Assembly (NCBI RefSeq): GCF_000876015.1
Contig: NZ_BBQM01000004.1
Location: forward strand, 124,001 to 188,000
Direction: 5' to 3'
Origin: Cupriavidus basilensis
GTDB lineage: Bacteria; Pseudomonadota; Gammaproteobacteria; Burkholderiales; Burkholderiaceae
DNA length: 64,000 nucleotides
Each line of letters opens with the position of its first letter. Position 1 is the first letter of the stretch. The notes beneath the pieces are model-generated. The model saw only the letters and a list, made by a program, of their open reading frames with translations. It was not told the DNA's origin and ran no database searches. Both the position numbers and the translations under genes were made by a program. Below, piece by piece: positions 8,411 through 16,700 of this stretch.

Positions 8411-9094
8411 CAACGGCTCCAGCAGCGCCGCGTCGTACTGCCCGCGGTCGATGCGGCCCAGTTCCAGCATGCGCAGCAGGATGTAGGCCTGCCGCTGGCG
8501 CGCGCGGCGCGGGTTGACCACCGGGTTGTTGGCCGACGGCGCCTTGGGCAGGCCGGCCAGCATCGCGCACTCGGCCAGCGTGAGCTCGCCCACGGGCTTG
8601 CCGAAATAGGTCTCGGCGGCCTCGGCGAAGCCGTAGGCGCCCTGGCCGAGGTAGATCTTGTTCATGTACAGCTCGAGGATCTCGTCCTTGCCCAGCGCAT
8701 GCTCGATGCGGTAGGACAGCAGCACCTCGTACAGCTTGCGCGTATACGTCTTCTGGCGCGACAGGAAAAAGTTGCGCGCGACCTGCATGGTGATGGTGGA
8801 GGCGCCCTGCGAGAGCTCGTCCGACAGGTTGGCCACGCCGGCGCGGATCACGCCGACGTAGTCGATGCCGTCGTGCAGGTAGAAGCGCTCGTCCTCGATG
8901 GCGACCACCGCCTGCGTCAGCGCGGGCGGCATCTGGCCGATGGGCACGTAGCCGGGCGACTGGCGGAACGCGGCGAGCGCGTCGAGCGAGGGCAGCTGGC
9001 GCTGGGCCACCAGCACGGCCAGCGTGCCCAGCAGGGCCGCGCCGAGCACCAGCAGCAGCGCCAGCCTGATGAAATTTGACCAGAGACGTTTCAT
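8399..9094 (-). CDS. membrane-anchored peptidoglycan glycosyltransferase (GT51), PBP1A-like but without transpeptidase domain
   Basis: The 231-residue protein has one N-terminal transmembrane helix (about 8-30) and a GT51 domain that polymerises lipid II into glycan strands in the periplasm. Catalytic motifs are EDERFYLHDGID (about 67-78, with the catalytic Glu), QGASTITMQVARNFFLS (about 96-112), and the KLYEVLLSYRIE and LYMNKIYLGQGAYG segments. These match class A PBP1A (MrcA) more closely than typical MtgA, yet the protein stops right after the GT domain (PLRLR), where PBP1A would continue into its transpeptidase. It is probably a genuine monofunctional paralogue, since the frame is clean. 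The stop codon lies in the 13-bp repeat tract. Confidence 0.85.
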   Translation of the reverse strand: MKRLWSNFIRLALLLVLGAALLGTLAVLVAQRQLPSLDALAAFRQSPGYVPIGQMPPALTQAVVAIEDERFYLHDGIDYVGVIRAGVANLSDELSQGASTITMQVARNFFLSRQKTYTRKLYEVLLSYRIEHALGKDEILELYMNKIYLGQGAYGFAEAAETYFGKPVGELTLAECAMLAGLPKAPSANNPVVNPRRARQRQAYILLRMLELGRIDRGQYDAALLEPLRLR

Positions 9095-9429
9095 GGGCCG
9101 TATTGTGCCAGCACGCGGCGACGGTGCCGCCGCGCGTGCCGCCGGTCCCGCGCTTCAGCCGGCCGGCACGGGCGCGCCGGCATCCTGGGGACAGCCCGCC
9201 CGCGGTGTCCGGCGGGGCGGATTATCCCGCCGCGCCGCGGCACTTGTCGAGGCCGGGCGCAAGCGTTCATGATGGTGGTCAAGCCGCCTGCCCGCGCCGG
9301 GATTTTTCGGGTACCGTACGTTGTCCCATTGCCGGAGCATCGCGCGGCAAGGGTTCACGGGCGCCGCGCGCGCGATCGCCGGGGCCGTTGTGGCCCGCGG
9401 CGGTCTGAAGCAATGATTCGGAGTGCATG
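9095..9429. other. intergenic region, divergent promoters expected
   Basis: This 335-bp stretch separates the divergently transcribed transglycosylase and RRM-like genes. Open frames across it are short and lack good start signals. A less GC-rich segment around 9300-9335 (GATTTTTCGGGTACCGTACG) is the best place for a promoter of the plus-strand gene, but I see no convincing -35/-10 pair. Confidence 0.5.
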
Positions 9430-9684
9430 ATGAAGATTCTAGTGAGGGGCCTGCACCAGGGCATCGACGCGGCTCGCCTGCGCGAGGCGCTGGCCTCGTA
9501 TGTGCGCGTCGTCGACGTCGAGCTGATCCTCGACGGCGATGGCGCCCATCCGTGGGCCTGGGTCGACCTTGACCTCGGCGACGCCGATCCGATGAGCGTG
9601 TGGAAACTGGTGGCGCGGCTCGATCACCGCTATATTGCCGGCTGCCATACGCGCTGGCACGTGCCGGCGCACCGCGCGCGCTGA
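9430..9684 (+). CDS. RRM-like small protein, copy 1
   Basis: This 84-residue protein is paralogous to the one at 16370. Both read MK[IV]L[VI]RGLH at the start, LRE.LA.Y..V in the first helix, DGD..HPWAWVDLD in the middle and RW..PAH at the end. The pattern fits a single RNA-recognition-motif fold: KILVRGL would be RNP2 and HPWAWVDL would be RNP1, with two Trp where the consensus has aromatic residues. RNA binding is therefore an inference; no experiment or named family is known to me. The start at the second of two adjacent ATGs (9427, 9430) gives the same N-terminus as the paralogue and a better distance to GGAG at 9420-9423. The phosphatase gene follows after 45 bp. Confidence 0.75.
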   Translation: MKILVRGLHQGIDAARLREALASYVRVVDVELILDGDGAHPWAWVDLDLGDADPMSVWKLVARLDHRYIAGCHTRWHVPAHRAR

Positions 9685-9729
9685 GGCGCGCATCCGGCGC
9701 GCGCGGCTCATCGAGGGAGACAACGACAG

Positions 9730-10512
9730 ATGCGGGGAATGCAGGCAGGCGAAGCCGGCGCGAAGCCGGTCCAGGGCGCGGCGCTGCCGCTCGACAACGT
9801 GGTCAACCTGCGCGATCTCGGCGGCCTGGCCACGCGCGACGGCCGCCGCGTGCGCGCCGGCAAGCTGTTCCGCAGCGGCAATCCGGCCTGCGCCAGCGCG
9901 GCCGATCTCGCGCTGCTGCGCGCGCTGCGGCTCGACATGGTGATCGACTTCCGCTCCTCGGGCGAGAAGTCGCCGCAGGAGCGCGCGTTCGGCGAGGCCT
10001 TCCGCTGGGTCGCCACGCCGGTGCTGGAAGGCAGCATGTCGATGGCCGAGCTGATGCCGCGCATGCTCGGCGGCAGCCCCGCGCAGATGGAGGCCTTCAT
10101 GCTGGAGGTCTACGGCGATTTCCCGCGCAAGTACCAGGCCGCCTTCGGCGGCTTCCTCAAGGCCGCGGAGGCGGGCGGCAACCTGCTGTACCACTGCACC
10201 GCGGGCAAGGACCGCACCGGCTTCGCCTCGCTGCTGCTGCTGGCCGGGCTCGGTGTCGACGCGGACGCCATCATGGCCAACTACCTCGCGTCCAATCACT
10301 GGAACCGGGATTTCAACGCGCGCATGAGCGCGCGCGCCGCCGAGGGCGGCGTCGACCCGGAGGTGATGCGCCCGCTGCTGGAGGTCAAGGCCGCGTACCT
10401 GGAGGCGTCGCTGCACGCCATCGAGCGCGACTACGGCGGCATGCCGGCCTACCTGGCCGACGTGCTCGCGGTGGACGTGCGGCGCCTGCGCGGGGCCTAC
10501 CTGGCGGAGTAG
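9730..10512 (+). CDS. protein tyrosine/serine phosphatase of the MptpB-like (tyrosine phosphatase 3) family
   Basis: The 260-residue cytoplasmic protein has the family N-terminal signature NVVNLRDLGGLATRDGRRVRAGKLFRSG (about 23-50; quoted here in part: NLRDLGGLATRDGR) and the P-loop HCTAGKDRTG with nucleophile Cys156 and Arg162. The Lys-Asp in the loop marks the group of bacterial dual-specificity/phosphoinositide-type phosphatases related to MptpB and LipA of Listeria. There is no signal peptide. The ATG at 9730 is preceded by GAGGGAGA. It may be co-transcribed with the RRM-like gene. The physiological substrate is unknown. It converges on ackA with a 16-bp gap. Confidence 0.85.
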   Translation: MRGMQAGEAGAKPVQGAALPLDNVVNLRDLGGLATRDGRRVRAGKLFRSGNPACASAADLALLRALRLDMVIDFRSSGEKSPQERAFGEAFRWVATPVLEGSMSMAELMPRMLGGSPAQMEAFMLEVYGDFPRKYQAAFGGFLKAAEAGGNLLYHCTAGKDRTGFASLLLLAGLGVDADAIMANYLASNHWNRDFNARMSARAAEGGVDPEVMRPLLEVKAAYLEASLHAIERDYGGMPAYLADVLAVDVRRLRGAYLAE

Positions 10513-10528
10513 GCGTGGGCGGCGGCGC

Positions 10529-11791
10529 TCATGCCGCCAGGTCTTCCTTCTTCTGCTGCTGCTGTTGTTGCTGCTGTTGCTGCTCCAGCATGATGCGCGC
10601 GGTATTCAGCGCGATCATCCCTTCCTCGTCGGTGGGCAGCACCAGCACCGGCACGCGGCTGTCGTCGCGGCTGATGCGCTGGCGGTTCTCGCCGTTGGCG
10701 CCGGCGTCGAGGTCGATGCCGAACAGCTCCGCCAGATGCGCGCAGATGCGCTCGCGCACCGGCGGCGAGTTGGCGCCGATGCCGGCGGTAAACACCAGCG
10801 CGTCGAGCCCGCCCAGCGTGGTGGCCAGCTTGCCGATCTCCTGCGCGGCGCGGTAGGCGTAGAAGTCGATCGCCAGGCGCGCGCGCGGCGCATCGCTGGC
10901 CAGCAGCACGCGCATGTCGCTGCTCACGCCGGACAGGCCCTTGAGCCCCGAGTCGTGGTACAGCATGGTCTCGATGTCCTTGGTGGTCATGCCTTGCTGC
11001 GACAGCCACAGGATGGCGCCGGCGTCGATGGCGCCGCAGCGCGTGCCCATCGGCAGGCCGTCGAGCGCGGTCAGGCCCATCGTCGACTCGATGCTGCGGC
11101 CCGCGCGCATGGCGCACAGGCTGGCGCCGTTGCCGAGGTGGGCCACGATCACGCGGCCGGCGGCGAGGTCGGGCGCCACCTGCTGGAGCCGGCGCGCGAT
11201 GTACTCGTAGGACAGGCCGTGGAAGCCGTAGCGGCGGATGCCGCGCTCGAAGTATTCGTAGGGCAGCGCCAGCAGCTGCGCCATCGCGTCGTGCCCGGCG
11301 TGGAACGCGGTGTCGAAGCATGCCACCTGCAGCAGCGCGGGCGCCGCCTCGCGCACCGCGCGGATCGCGGTGAGGTTGTGCGGCTGGTGCAGCGGCGCCA
11401 GCGGCACCAGCGCCTCCAGCTTGGCGATCACCTCGTCGTCGATCTTCACCGCCGCGGCGTAGTCGGCGCCGCCGTGCACCACGCGGTGGCCGATCGCCAC
11501 CGGCGGCGTGTCGCGCAGGCCGATGCTGAGCACCAGGCGGATCAGGCGGAAGGCGGCGTCGTGGTCGGACACCTGCGCGACCGGGAAGTGCTCGTCGGCG
11601 ACCGCGCGGCCGTCGGCCATGCTGGCGGTCAGGCGCGGCGCGATGCCGATGCCCTCGATCTGGCCGTGCGCGCTGAGCACCGGGTTGATGTCGGTGTTGG
11701 CGTGCGCGGCCTCGGGCACGTTGTAGACCGAGACCTTGACGCTGGACGAGCCGGCATTGACGACGAGGATGGTGGGATGGGTGGCGCTCAC
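10529..11791 (-). CDS. ackA: acetate kinase (with C-terminal polyglutamine tail)
   Basis: This 420-residue kinase interconverts acetyl phosphate plus ADP with acetate plus ATP. Diagnostic motifs are ILVVNAGSSSVKVSVYN at the N-terminus, GHRVVHGG, CFDTAFH, RRYGFHGLSYEYI, VAHLGNGASLCAM and ESTMGLTALDGLPMGTRCG. The start is GTG at 11791, chosen because AAGGAGG lies about 11 bp before it and the first conserved residues follow; longer frames add an unrelated extension. Unusually the protein ends in ten consecutive Gln followed by KKEDLAA (codons at 10553-10582). The gene lies 46 bp downstream of pta on the same strand, giving a pta-ackA operon. Confidence 0.93.
   Translation of the reverse strand: MSATHPTILVVNAGSSSVKVSVYNVPEAAHANTDINPVLSAHGQIEGIGIAPRLTASMADGRAVADEHFPVAQVSDHDAAFRLIRLVLSIGLRDTPPVAIGHRVVHGGADYAAAVKIDDEVIAKLEALVPLAPLHQPHNLTAIRAVREAAPALLQVACFDTAFHAGHDAMAQLLALPYEYFERGIRRYGFHGLSYEYIARRLQQVAPDLAAGRVIVAHLGNGASLCAMRAGRSIESTMGLTALDGLPMGTRCGAIDAGAILWLSQQGMTTKDIETMLYHDSGLKGLSGVSSDMRVLLASDAPRARLAIDFYAYRAAQEIGKLATTLGGLDALVFTAGIGANSPPVRERICAHLAELFGIDLDAGANGENRQRISRDDSRVPVLVLPTDEEGMIALNTARIMLEQQQQQQQQQQKKEDLAA
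10553..10582 (-). repeat. CAG/CAA codon tract encoding Gln10 near the AckA C-terminus
   Basis: Ten glutamine codons (seven CAG, three CAA) precede the last seven residues of acetate kinase. The mixed codons suggest an older or selected tract and not a fresh pure CAG expansion. Such a tail is not part of the acetate kinase fold. Confidence 0.9.
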
Positions 11792-11837
11792 GCTGGGATG
11801 CCTCCTTGCGGCGACGGCGATGGGGGAATGGGTGGCT

Positions 11838-12779
11838 TTAGACCGCGGCGGGCGCCTGCGCGAGGCGGCGCGCATGCGCCACCAGCACGGCGATGGCGCA
11901 GCTGCCGATGCGCGCGCGCACGCTGTCGGCGCGGCTGGTGAGGATGATCGGCACGCGCGCGCCCAGCACGATGCCGGCGGCCTCGGCGCCGGCCAGGAAG
12001 GTGAGCTGCTTGGCCAGCATGTTGCCCGATTCGAGGTCCGGCACCAGCAGGATGTCGGGGTCGCCCGCGACCTCGGAGACGATGCCCTTGGTGATGGCGG
12101 CCTCGCGGCTGATGGCATTGTCGAAGGCCAGCGGGCCGTCGAGGATGCCGCCTTCGATCTGGCCGCGCCGGCTCATCATGCACAGCGCGGCGGCGTCGAT
12201 GGTGGAGGGGATCTTGTCGGTCACGGTCTCCACCGCCGAGAGGATCGCCACCTTGGGGTTGTCGATGCCGAGCACGCGCAGCAGGTCGATGGCGTTGCGG
12301 CAGATGTCGGCCTTGTCGTTGAGCGTGGGGAAGATGTTGACCGCGGCGTCGGTGATGAACAGCGGCTTGTGGTAGCTCGGCACGTCCATCGCGAACACGT
12401 GCGAGAGGCGGCGCGCGGTGCGCAGGCCGGTGTCCGCGGCGGTGACTTCGTGCATCAGCTCGTCGGTGTGCAGGCTGCCCTTCATCAGCAGCTCGGCCTC
12501 GCCGGCGCGCACGGCGGCCACCGCGCGCGCGGCGGCGGCGTGGCTGTGCGGCACGTCGATCAGCACCGCGTCGCCCAGCTCCAGCCCGTTGGCGTCGGCG
12601 ACCTGGCGGATGCGCGCCACCGGCCCGATCAGCAGCGGCACGATCAGGCCAAGCTGCGCGGCCTGCAGCGCGCCGCCGAGCGAGGACGCGTCGCACGGAT
12701 GGGCCACCGCCGTGGGGATGGCCGGGAGCTCGTTGCAGCGCGCCAGCAGGACGGAGTACTTGTCGAGGGGGTGGTTCAT
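11838..12779 (-). CDS. pta: phosphate acetyltransferase/butyryltransferase (PTA_PTB family, short form)
   Basis: This 313-residue protein transfers an acyl group between CoA and phosphate, feeding AckA. The short form lacks the N-terminal DRTGG/regulatory domains of E. coli Pta and resembles the C-terminal domain of the enoyl-CoA hydratase/phosphate acetyltransferase family. Conserved stretches include AELLMKGSLHTDELM, DAAVNIFPTLNDKADIC, DGPLAFDNAISREAAITKG, DILLVPDLESGNMLAKQL and GARVPIILTSRADS. The start is ATG at 12779 with GGAGCAG just upstream. It is divergent from the DUF3141-fabI pair. Acetyl-CoA is the likely substrate, but longer acyl-CoAs are possible in this family. Confidence 0.88.
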   Translation of the reverse strand: MNHPLDKYSVLLARCNELPAIPTAVAHPCDASSLGGALQAAQLGLIVPLLIGPVARIRQVADANGLELGDAVLIDVPHSHAAAARAVAAVRAGEAELLMKGSLHTDELMHEVTAADTGLRTARRLSHVFAMDVPSYHKPLFITDAAVNIFPTLNDKADICRNAIDLLRVLGIDNPKVAILSAVETVTDKIPSTIDAAALCMMSRRGQIEGGILDGPLAFDNAISREAAITKGIVSEVAGDPDILLVPDLESGNMLAKQLTFLAGAEAAGIVLGARVPIILTSRADSVRARIGSCAIAVLVAHARRLAQAPAAV

Positions 12780-13180
12780 CGCTGCTCCAGTCTCCAGTGC
12801 GTCGGTCCGGATGGTGTGGTCCGGGGTGTCGGTCCAGGGTGTCGGCGTGGCGCGCCGGTCCGATGTTTTCAACCGGGGCATCGGTCCGGGGCGCCGGCCG
12901 GGCGCGCCGGGCATGCTGCGTCGCGCAAAAAGCAAGGCCAAGTATAGGGCATGTTTCCGGCGGAAAGATGACATGGCGCAAGCTCGCGCAGCTTGTCCGG
13001 CACGCGGCGCGCAGGCGCCCGAAGTGCGCCCGGCGGTCTTTTCCGGGCGCGCTTGTCAACGTCATGCGGCGCTGGTAGATTGGCCGTGCTGCAGGGCAGC
13101 AATGCGACCCGGGCGCGGACATGATCCGCCCCGCGCGCGGCTGCCGCTGCCTCCAACGCCACACCGCAGGAGGACGCCGA
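12780..13180. other. divergent promoter region between pta-ackA and DUF3141-fabI
   Basis: This 401-bp region has no convincing gene. It holds the plus-strand promoter at 13053-13081 and a ribosome site AGGAGGA at about 13169-13175 for the DUF3141 gene. The pta promoter is not clear. Confidence 0.6.
13053..13081 (+). promoter_or_regulatory. sigma-70-type promoter for DUF3141-fabI
   Basis: A -35 element TTGTCA (13053-13058) and a -10 element TAGATT (13076-13081) are separated by exactly 17 bp, in a locally AT-richer spot about 100 bp before the DUF3141 start codon. The start point should be near 13088. Confidence 0.6.
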
Positions 13181-15466
13181 GTGAACGCACGTGTACCCGC
13201 CACCCAGACCGCCGGAGCATCCGGAAGTACCGAAGGCCTGCTGGCGCCGCCTCCCGCGTGGTCCTATGCGGTCGATGCCTGGCAGCGCACCATCCTGCTG
13301 CTCGACGTGCTGCGCGAGCGCGGCAACCAGACCTTCGAGCACGAGCGCGAGGGCATGCCGCCGGTGCTGGTGTTCGACCACGAGATCGTGGTCGACGGCC
13401 GCACGCTCGATCAGCCCGCCAACTACGCGCTGCTGCGCGTGCTGCCGCCGCCGGGCTGCGTGCCCACCGACGATGCCAGGCGGCCGTTCGTGGTGATCGA
13501 CCCGCGCGCCGGCCACGGCCCCGGCATCGGCGGCTTCAAGATCGACAGCGAGATCGGCATCGCGCTGCGGCGCGGCCATCCGTGCTACTTCGTCACCTTC
13601 TTCCCGGTGCCGTGCCCGGGCCAGACCATCGAGAGCGTGACGCGCGCCGAGGCGGTGTTCCTGCAGACCGTGATCGAGCGCCATCCGGACGCGCAGGGCA
13701 AGCCCTTCGTGATCGGCAACTGCCAGGGCGGCTGGGCGCTGATGCTGCTGGCCGCCGCCGCGCCCGAGCTGCCCGGGCCGCTGCTGCTGGCGGGCTCGCC
13801 GCTGTCGTACTGGGCCGGCATGCGCGGGCGCAACCCGATGCGCTACAGCGGCGGGCTGCTGGGCGGCTCGTGGCTGGCCTCGCTGTTCGCCGACCTCGGC
13901 AACGGCCGCTTCGACGGCGCCTGGCTGGTGGAGAACTTCGAGCAGCTCAACCCGGCCAACACGCTGTGGAAGAAGCTCTACGACGTGTACGCCAGGGTCG
14001 ACACCGAGCGCGAGCGCTTCCTCGAGTTCGAGCTCTGGTGGGGCGGCCACTTCCTGCTCAACCGCGCCGAGATCGACTGGATCGTGCAGAACCTGTTCGT
14101 CGGCAACCACCTCACGGCCGGCGAGGTGCGCAGCGCCGACGGCAACCTCGCCGTGGACCTGCGCAACGTGCGCTCGCCGATCGTGGTGTTCGCCTCCTGG
14201 GGCGACAACATCACGCCGCCGCAGCAGGCGCTGGACTGGATCCCCGACCTCTACGCCAGCGTCGACGAGATCGTGGCCAACGAGCAGGTCATCGTCTATT
14301 GCCTGCACGAGAAGGTCGGCCACCTCGGCATCTTCGTCTCGGCCGGCGTGGCCAACCGCGAGCACACCGAGCTGATTTCCGCGCTCGACCTGATCGACGT
14401 GCTGCCGCCGGGCCTGTACGAGGCGCGCATCGAGGACATCGCGCCGGGCACCTCGCACCTGGACCTGATCGACGGGCGCTACCTGATGCGCTTCGAGCGC
14501 CGCACCATCGACGATATCCTCGCGCTCGACGACGGCCGCGACGACGAGGACCCGTTCGAGGTGGTGCGGCGCGTGGCCGAGATCAACCAGCGCCTCTACG
14601 ACACCTTCGCCTCGCCGCTGGTGCAGGCCATGTCCAACGAGTTCAGCGCCTACGCCATGCGGCAGACGCATCCGGCGCGGCTGGAGCGCTCGCTGGCGTC
14701 CGACGCGAACCCGTGGATGGCGTGGATCGCCGCGCTCGCGCCGGCGGTGCGCCAGGCCCGCCGGCCGGTGGAGCAGGACAACCCGTTCCTGGCGCTCGAG
14801 CGCGCCGCTTCCGACAGCATCGTGCGCGCGCTCGACGCCTGGCGCGACCAGCGCGACGCCTGCTACGAGCACGTATTCGAAGCGCTGTACCAGTCGCCGT
14901 GGCTGTCGGCGCTGGTCGGCCTCGACCCTGGCGCGCACCGGCGCGGGCCGCCGCCGCAGAGCGCGGCGCTGCGCAGCGAGCTGGCCGCGCGGCGCATCCA
15001 CGACGCCGAGCGGCGCATCGCGCAGGGCACGCCGCTCGACGCCTTCATGCGCATCCTGGTCTACGTCGCCGACGAGAACGCCGCCATCGAGGAGCGGCCC
15101 TTCAACCTGATGCGCAAGATGGCGCAGGAGCACCTCGCGCAGCAGCCCGACATCGCCGCGGTCAAGGCCGCGGTCAGGCGCCAGAGCTTCATCGTCGCGC
15201 TCGACCCCGCGCGCGCCGTGGCCGCGCTGCCCGAGCTGCTGCCGGACCCCGCGCTGCGCCACCACGCGATGGTGGCGATGCACCGCGTGTTCACCGTGGC
15301 CGGCCCGCTCGAAGGCGGGCGGCTGGCGCGCTACCGCGAGGTGGCGAACGTGCTCGGCACCGACCACACCGCGCGGCTGGAGGCGCCGCTCGCCGGTGCC
15401 GCGCCGGCGGCCGGCGTGCCGGACGTACCCGACGCGGCCGCGCCCGCCAACGCGCCCGGCAAGTAG
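13181..15466 (+). CDS. DUF3141 protein with PHA-synthase-like alpha/beta-hydrolase domain
   Basis: This 761-residue protein has an N-terminal alpha/beta-hydrolase domain. Its nucleophile box is GNCQGGW (Cys181), the G-x-C-x-G-G form seen in polyhydroxyalkanoate synthases and not the serine lipase box. An Asp (SWGDNITPP, Asp342) and a His (EKVGHLGIFVS, His381) sit at the spacing expected for a Cys-Asp-His triad. The C-terminal half (about 420-761) is helical, charged and has no recognisable domain. The start is GTG at 13181 behind AGGAGG. DUF3141 genes commonly neighbour pta, ackA and a fabI paralogue, suggesting a role in acyl-phosphate/acyl-CoA or polyester metabolism (inference). The product is soluble, with no signal peptide. 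Confidence 0.85.
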   Translation: MNARVPATQTAGASGSTEGLLAPPPAWSYAVDAWQRTILLLDVLRERGNQTFEHEREGMPPVLVFDHEIVVDGRTLDQPANYALLRVLPPPGCVPTDDARRPFVVIDPRAGHGPGIGGFKIDSEIGIALRRGHPCYFVTFFPVPCPGQTIESVTRAEAVFLQTVIERHPDAQGKPFVIGNCQGGWALMLLAAAAPELPGPLLLAGSPLSYWAGMRGRNPMRYSGGLLGGSWLASLFADLGNGRFDGAWLVENFEQLNPANTLWKKLYDVYARVDTERERFLEFELWWGGHFLLNRAEIDWIVQNLFVGNHLTAGEVRSADGNLAVDLRNVRSPIVVFASWGDNITPPQQALDWIPDLYASVDEIVANEQVIVYCLHEKVGHLGIFVSAGVANREHTELISALDLIDVLPPGLYEARIEDIAPGTSHLDLIDGRYLMRFERRTIDDILALDDGRDDEDPFEVVRRVAEINQRLYDTFASPLVQAMSNEFSAYAMRQTHPARLERSLASDANPWMAWIAALAPAVRQARRPVEQDNPFLALERAASDSIVRALDAWRDQRDACYEHVFEALYQSPWLSALVGLDPGAHRRGPPPQSAALRSELAARRIHDAERRIAQGTPLDAFMRILVYVADENAAIEERPFNLMRKMAQEHLAQQPDIAAVKAAVRRQSFIVALDPARAVAALPELLPDPALRHHAMVAMHRVFTVAGPLEGGRLARYREVANVLGTDHTARLEAPLAGAAPAAGVPDVPDAAAPANAPGK

Positions 15467-15481
15467 GGACGGGGCGACGGC

Positions 15482-16261
15482 ATGGTCCAGGTCTCCAATC
15501 CCCCGCTGCGGGGCGCGCGCGTGCTGGTGGTCGGCGTGGCCAACGAGGATTCCATCGCGTGGGGCTGCGCGCGCGCCTTTCGCGAGCTCGGCGCGGAACT
15601 GGCGCTGACCTACCTCAACGACAAGGCCTATCCGCACGTGGCGCCGCTGGCCGAAGCGGTGGGCGCCACCATCGTGATGCCGCTCGACGTGGAGGACGCC
15701 GCGCAGGAGCAGGCCCTGTTCGAACGCATCGAGCAACAGTGGGGCCGGCTCGACGCGGTGGTGCATTCGGTCGCGTTCGCGCCCAGGGACGACCTGCACG
15801 GCGGCCTGCTCAACTCTTCCGCGGCCGGCTTCGCGCGGGCCATGGACATTTCCTGCCACTCCTTCGTGCGCCTCGCGCGGCGCGCGGTGCCGCTGATGCC
15901 CGACGGCGGCAGCCTGTTCGCCATGAGCTACGAAGGCGCCGTCAGGGTGGTGCCGAACTACGACCTGATGGGGCCCGTCAAGGCCGCGCTCGAAGCCGCC
16001 TGCCGCTATCTCGCGCACGAGCTGGGCCCGCGCGGCATCCGCGTGCACGCGATCTCGCCGGGGCCGCTCAAGACCCGCGCCGCCTCCGGCCTGAAGGACT
16101 TCGACCACCTGCTGGCGGAAGCGGCCGGCCGCGCGCCGCTGGGCGAGCTGGTCGACATCATGGACGTCGGCTTCGCCACCGCCTACCTCGCCACGCCCTA
16201 CGCGCGGCGCATCTCCGGCAACACCGTGTACGTGGACGGCGGCGTGCACATCATGGGCTAG
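15482..16261 (+). CDS. fabI: enoyl-[acyl-carrier-protein] reductase, FabI-type SDR
   Basis: The 259-residue short-chain dehydrogenase-like protein would reduce the enoyl intermediate in fatty acid elongation with NAD(P)H. FabI features are the N-terminal cofactor stretch RVLVVGVANEDSIAWG, SYEGAVRVVPNYDLMGPVKAAL (the Tyr-x6-Lys of FabI within NYDLMGPVK) and the end RRISGNTVYVDGGVHIMG. It is separated by 15 bp from the DUF3141 gene and certainly co-transcribed. Because it sits in an accessory DUF3141/pta/ackA cluster it is probably a second, specialised FabI and not the housekeeping one; the chromosome's main fabI would be elsewhere. Confidence 0.88.
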   Translation: MVQVSNPPLRGARVLVVGVANEDSIAWGCARAFRELGAELALTYLNDKAYPHVAPLAEAVGATIVMPLDVEDAAQEQALFERIEQQWGRLDAVVHSVAFAPRDDLHGGLLNSSAAGFARAMDISCHSFVRLARRAVPLMPDGGSLFAMSYEGAVRVVPNYDLMGPVKAALEAACRYLAHELGPRGIRVHAISPGPLKTRAASGLKDFDHLLAEAAGRAPLGELVDIMDVGFATAYLATPYARRISGNTVYVDGGVHIMG

Positions 16262-16369
16262 GCGGGGCCGCCGCGTCCGCCCGCCGCGCGCGCGGCGGCG
16301 GCCTACAATGGTGGAAACAACGAAGGCCGCAGCCGCGGTGCGCGCGCGGCCTTGACTCGGGAGCCACAC

Positions 16370-16612
16370 ATGAAGGTACTCATCCGGGGCCTGCACCGCG
16401 ATGTGACCGAACCGATGCTGCGCGAGAAGCTGGCGCCCTACGCGCCGGTGACTGCCGTGGAGATGGTGCGCGACGGCGATCCCGACCACCCGTGGGCCTG
16501 GGTCGACCTCGACATCGATCCGTTCACCGCGTGGCGCCTGCTGCGCCAGCTCGACCGCCAGTATTTCGCCGGCAGCATGATGCGCTGGTACATCCCCGCC
16601 CATCAGGGCTAG
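16370..16612 (+). CDS. RRM-like small protein, copy 2
   Basis: The 80-residue paralogue of the protein at 9430 begins MKVLIRGLHRDVTEPMLREK and contains DHPWAWVDLDIDPFTAW and the ending MRWYIPAH. The predicted order beta-alpha-beta-beta-alpha-beta and the aromatic pair in the RNP1-like segment suggest a single RRM fold. The ATG at 16370 follows GGGAG at 16360-16364; an upstream TTG at 16352 has no site. It lies between fabI and modE, about 90 bp from each, so it may be a single-gene unit. The function is unknown, and RNA binding is only inferred. Confidence 0.72.
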   Translation: MKVLIRGLHRDVTEPMLREKLAPYAPVTAVEMVRDGDPDHPWAWVDLDIDPFTAWRLLRQLDRQYFAGSMMRWYIPAHQG

Positions 16613-16700
16613 CGCGCCGCCCCTCGCGCTCGGATCGGCGCTACCATAGCCCGCTTGTGCCACTTTGCGGCGCCGCCCGCGCGGCGGCGCCTGTCCACTC

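Noticed and set aside
16262..16310. GC-rich hairpin after fabI as terminator
   Set aside because: The arms (GCCGCCGCGCGCG type) are strong, but no T-run follows, and such self-complementary CG runs are common in this DNA.
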